Assembly: GCA_020248905.1 (NCBI GenBank)
Contig: JADCGR010000029.1
Coordinates: forward strand, 1-63,935
Direction: 5' to 3'
DNA: 63,935 nucleotides
Source: Curvibacter sp.
GTDB lineage: Bacteria; Pseudomonadota; Gammaproteobacteria; Burkholderiales; Burkholderiaceae_C
Shown: in pieces, positions 62,424 through 63,935 of the stretch
How the letters are laid out: each line of letters begins with the position of its first letter
How positions within the stretch are numbered: the first letter of the stretch is position 1
Program-made: the position numbers and the translations under genes
Notes under the pieces: generated by a model
What the model was told of the DNA's origin: nothing
Database searches by the model: none
The model's input: the letters and a program-made list of their open reading frames with translations, nothing else

Positions 62424-62697
62424 AGACTAAATGGTAACGTATAAGTTCCCATCTCGCCTGCGAGGCAGGTTTGAAGCCTGATCGCTCGCCTTGGTTGACG
62501 ATGAACCGCCGCGCGTAAGTTGTTGATTCGTATAGAACCAAAACTGCGCCATACCCGCGGGCCAAACAGAGAATAGAGACAGACTTGGAGCCAAAAACGC
62601 TGAAAACCAGGCATTTCGGCAGATGGCCACCCGCAGCACTGATGGCCGGAACCCCGCACCACGCGGGGATTTCAGGCAAGAAAAAGGGCCCGGAGAT
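62424..62697. other. Right island margin with two hairpins
   Basis: No gene. The AT-rich start (GGTAACGTATAAG at 62433-62445) likely holds the toxin-antitoxin promoter. Towards the repeat lies a hairpin CCCCGC-ACCAC-GCGGGG at 62652-62668. The overlapping minus-strand frames of 70-150 codons here have no protein character. Confidence 0.4.
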
Positions 62698-62708
62698 TAT
62701 CCGAGCCC
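62681..62708 (-). terminator. Rho-independent terminator overlapping the right island repeat
   Basis: Stem GGGCTCGG / CCGGGCCC with one mismatch (plus strand 62686-62693 and 62701-62708) and a T run on the minus strand (A run 62681-62685). Half of it belongs to the 26-bp repeat. The same half at the left end (48709-48716) has no partner, so only the right end keeps the full hairpin. Confidence 0.65.
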
Positions 62709-62723
62709 TTCAATTTGGTGGTG
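62698..62723 (+). repeat. Right 26-bp island boundary repeat
   Basis: Identical to 48706-48731. It includes half of a terminator stem. Its complement carries CACCACCA as at a tRNA 3' end, but no T-arm is found on either side. Confidence 0.8.
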
Positions 62724-63023
62724 TAGACCGTGCGCCCAACAATACCGCGCTGCAACCCGACCTAGCGAAACAACGTCACGGCGAGCGCTCATGAGTGCCT
62801 TTGTCCACACTTTGGCGAGTTCCCCCACATGCGCGGATTCCCGGAATGTAGGGGGCCGCCACTGAGCTCCCGACGACAGGCCGCAGTTACCCACCTGCCG
62901 GACGAATGAGCTCCAGCAACAGCTCACGGTCTTTGAAGTCGATCGCCGCCACCGATGGCGCAAAGCGGGCGCAAAGCGGGCGAAAAGGGCCAGCACCAGC
63001 GCCTCCCGACTGCCGGCTTTGTG
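62724..63023. other. Chromosome junction with possible gene remnant
   Basis: No complete gene. On the minus strand one frame ends PSVAAIDFKDRELLLELIRP then AGG and stop (about 62890-62957), which looks like the C-terminus of a lost protein. An 11-base duplication (CGCAAAGCGGG, twice around 62960-62980) lies just upstream. Nothing more can be said. Confidence 0.3.
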
Positions 63024-63371
63024 TCAGGGCGAGCGATCCTTGGCCGCAGAGAAGTGCCGTGGCAAGTCCATACTGTCGTGAAGCAGCCTCAGGACGTCAA
63101 TGTCCGATCCGGCCGAACGGAACACCACGAAGTGTCGCCCAGCGCGCCCCTGCCGAGCGACATGCAATGTCCGAATGCCTGGCTGGATGTCTTCGCGCGC
63201 TCTGGCACCCAAAATATCGGGTCCCTGCTCCAAGGCCTCGATTGCCAGCGCAATCGTTTCAGCGTAGCTGCTAGCCTGACCCTCGCCGAAGGTCATGACC
63301 GTCCACTGCAGGATTTCAGCGTAATCCTGTTCAGCCTGTTGACCGAGTCGAACCGTCCAAACCTGTCTCAT
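63024..63371 (-). CDS. parE: ParE/RelE-family toxin
   Basis: 115 aa, overlapping the antitoxin stop by four bases. RelE/ParE fold: VWTVRLGQQAEQDYAEILQW, RAREDIQPGIRTLHVARQGR, GRHFVVFRSAGSDIDVLRLL. ParE-type toxins poison gyrase, RelE-type cut mRNA; the ParD-like partner favours ParE. Lies outside the island repeats. Confidence 0.88.
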   Translation of the reverse strand: MRQVWTVRLGQQAEQDYAEILQWTVMTFGEGQASSYAETIALAIEALEQGPDILGARAREDIQPGIRTLHVARQGRAGRHFVVFRSAGSDIDVLRLLHDSMDLPRHFSAAKDRSP

Positions 63372-63649
63372 GCACCTGCGATGGCTTTCGAAGCCACGGA
63401 CGCCAGGTGACCTCTGAGTTGAGCACCCGATTCAAAGCTGGCGTATCGCCCCTGCTCGAAGTCAGCAATGCCGACCTTGACCGCAGTACGCAGGGCCTCC
63501 AGGCGTGAGGCATCCTCGGCTTCACGTTGCTCCACCATGCGAAGCCCTTCCCGCAAGACTTCGCTGGCGTTTTGATACCGTCCTGTGCTGACAAGCCGCT
63601 CCACGAAAGAGGCCTGGTAGTTGGTCAGAACAACGTTGCGTGTAGGCAT
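63368..63649 (-). CDS. parD: ParD-family antitoxin
   Basis: 93 aa. Ribbon-helix-helix N-terminus MPTRNVVLTNYQASFVERLV, then TGRYQNASEVLREGLRMVEQ, the ParD signature, and a flexible tail that should wrap the toxin. Upstream is a strong palindrome that fits autoregulation. Confidence 0.9.
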   Translation of the reverse strand: MPTRNVVLTNYQASFVERLVSTGRYQNASEVLREGLRMVEQREAEDASRLEALRTAVKVGIADFEQGRYASFESGAQLRGHLASVASKAIAGA

Positions 63650-63667
63650 GCCGATCTCTCGCTAGTA

Positions 63668-63692
63668 TGCATTGGCAGATTATGCCAATGCA
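63668..63692. promoter_or_regulatory. parDE operator palindrome
   Basis: Perfect 10-bp inverted repeat TGCATTGGCA / TGCCAATGCA with a 5-base spacer, 19 bp upstream of the parD start. CATAAT and CATACT on the minus strand give -10 candidates within and next to it. RHH antitoxins bind such dyads. Confidence 0.65.
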
Positions 63693-63935
63693 CAACGGCA
63701 CCGTCAATCGATCCATCGACCGAACCGACCCGTACCGCCCCCCGGATGCGCAAGTCGCTCGGCCGGGCCTTCATGCTCGGACCGGATAGCCGGATACGGT
63801 GGGAGACCCTAGCTCGCAGGTCGTCAGCCAGTCGGAGAGAAGTCTCCCAACTACGCCTCCAGGGCCGATACGCTGAAGCTTAGAACTTATCCGTAAATAA
63901 GGTTCACTGAGAGCGGAACTTTGCGGAAGGCGATG
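63693..63935. other. Right end of window, no gene assigned
   Basis: Apart from unconvincing frames nothing is coded. The last 60 bases become AT-rich with a small dyad CTTAT-CCGTAA-ATAAG (63886-63901). It may be the end of a mobile element or a promoter, but it is cut by the window edge. Confidence 0.3.

Larger units (their letters stand above)
48706..62723. mobile_element. 14-kb defence island between 26-bp direct repeats
   Basis: Bounded by two perfect 26-bp direct repeats. Inside lie a complete type I restriction-modification system, an anticodon nuclease, two further nuclease/ATPase genes, RhuM, a primase-helicase, a dead serine recombinase and a toxin-antitoxin pair. Base composition of hsdM-hsdS-prrC is visibly more AT-rich than the flanking chromosome. 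The serine recombinase remnant sits near the right repeat, as expected for the former mobility module. The island lacks an intact integrase and cannot move alone. Confidence 0.75.

Noticed and set aside
62218-62679. 153-aa minus-strand frame at the island edge
   Set aside because: It overlaps the toxin in another frame and has no domain or hydrophobic pattern; the out-of-frame toxin explains part of it.
63527-63883. 118-aa plus-strand frame beside parD
   Set aside because: Antisense to parD over a third of its length, with no recognisable protein features.

Overview
The window reads as chromosome of a GC-rich betaproteobacterium, most likely Burkholderiales and close to Comamonadaceae. The grounds are a Bug-type tricarboxylate-transport binding protein, a DUF1631 protein, an NMT1/THI5-like ABC system, a Sox cluster, proteobacterial GshA and EttA, and high GC in almost all genes. 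No rRNA, tRNA or CRISPR was seen.

Layout. 1-11500 is housekeeping and detoxification (SodC, ChaC-like, GloA, cupin, SDR, RhlE, DUF1631, EttA, P1 peptidase). It includes two decaying genes (a PaaI thioesterase and a second DUF1631 copy) and a DUF1272-RlpA fusion. 11500-11970 is a scar with an IS5-type remnant and a truncated sensor gene. 12005-16797 is a tight leftward operon, iorA-iorB-soxX-soxY-soxZ-soxA: a periplasmic molybdenum hydroxylase joined to Sox carrier and cytochromes, with no soxB or soxCD in the window. 16952-26671 is mixed metabolism, small membrane proteins, a lone pilin, DNA repair and an RNA pseudouridine synthase. 26655-30995 is signalling: a hybrid histidine kinase, an exonuclease-like/class III cyclase/FHA reading frame and a cyclic-nucleotide-binding protein.

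30967-39112 is a MerR regulator with a B12-binding domain (LitR/CarH type) divergent from an eight-gene operon: FAD oxidoreductase, DUF1365, Cfa-type methyltransferase, chalcone-isomerase-like protein, MFS carrier, DUF3833 lipoprotein, SDR and NTF2-like protein. The gene set resembles the light/singlet-oxygen lipid modification loci, including methylated furan fatty acid synthesis. The shared AT-rich promoter region carries repeated operator-like motifs. 39114-48635 holds NUDIX, SDR, gshA, a nucleoside deaminase beside an ABC importer, a Kelch protein and two more pseudogenes.

48706-62723 is a 14-kb defence island between perfect 26-bp direct repeats. Read leftwards it encodes an HTH protein, HsdM, HsdS with four copies of the type IC TAEL-type repeat, a PrrC-type anticodon nuclease with an intact Arg-Glu-His triad, a YhcG-like nuclease, HsdR, RhuM, a DUF6155-like protein and a primase-helicase of the TOTE conflict type. 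A broken serine recombinase and a HigBA-like pair with a frameshifted toxin lie at its right end. A ParDE pair follows outside the repeat. Most functional assignments come from motifs and family recall, without database search.
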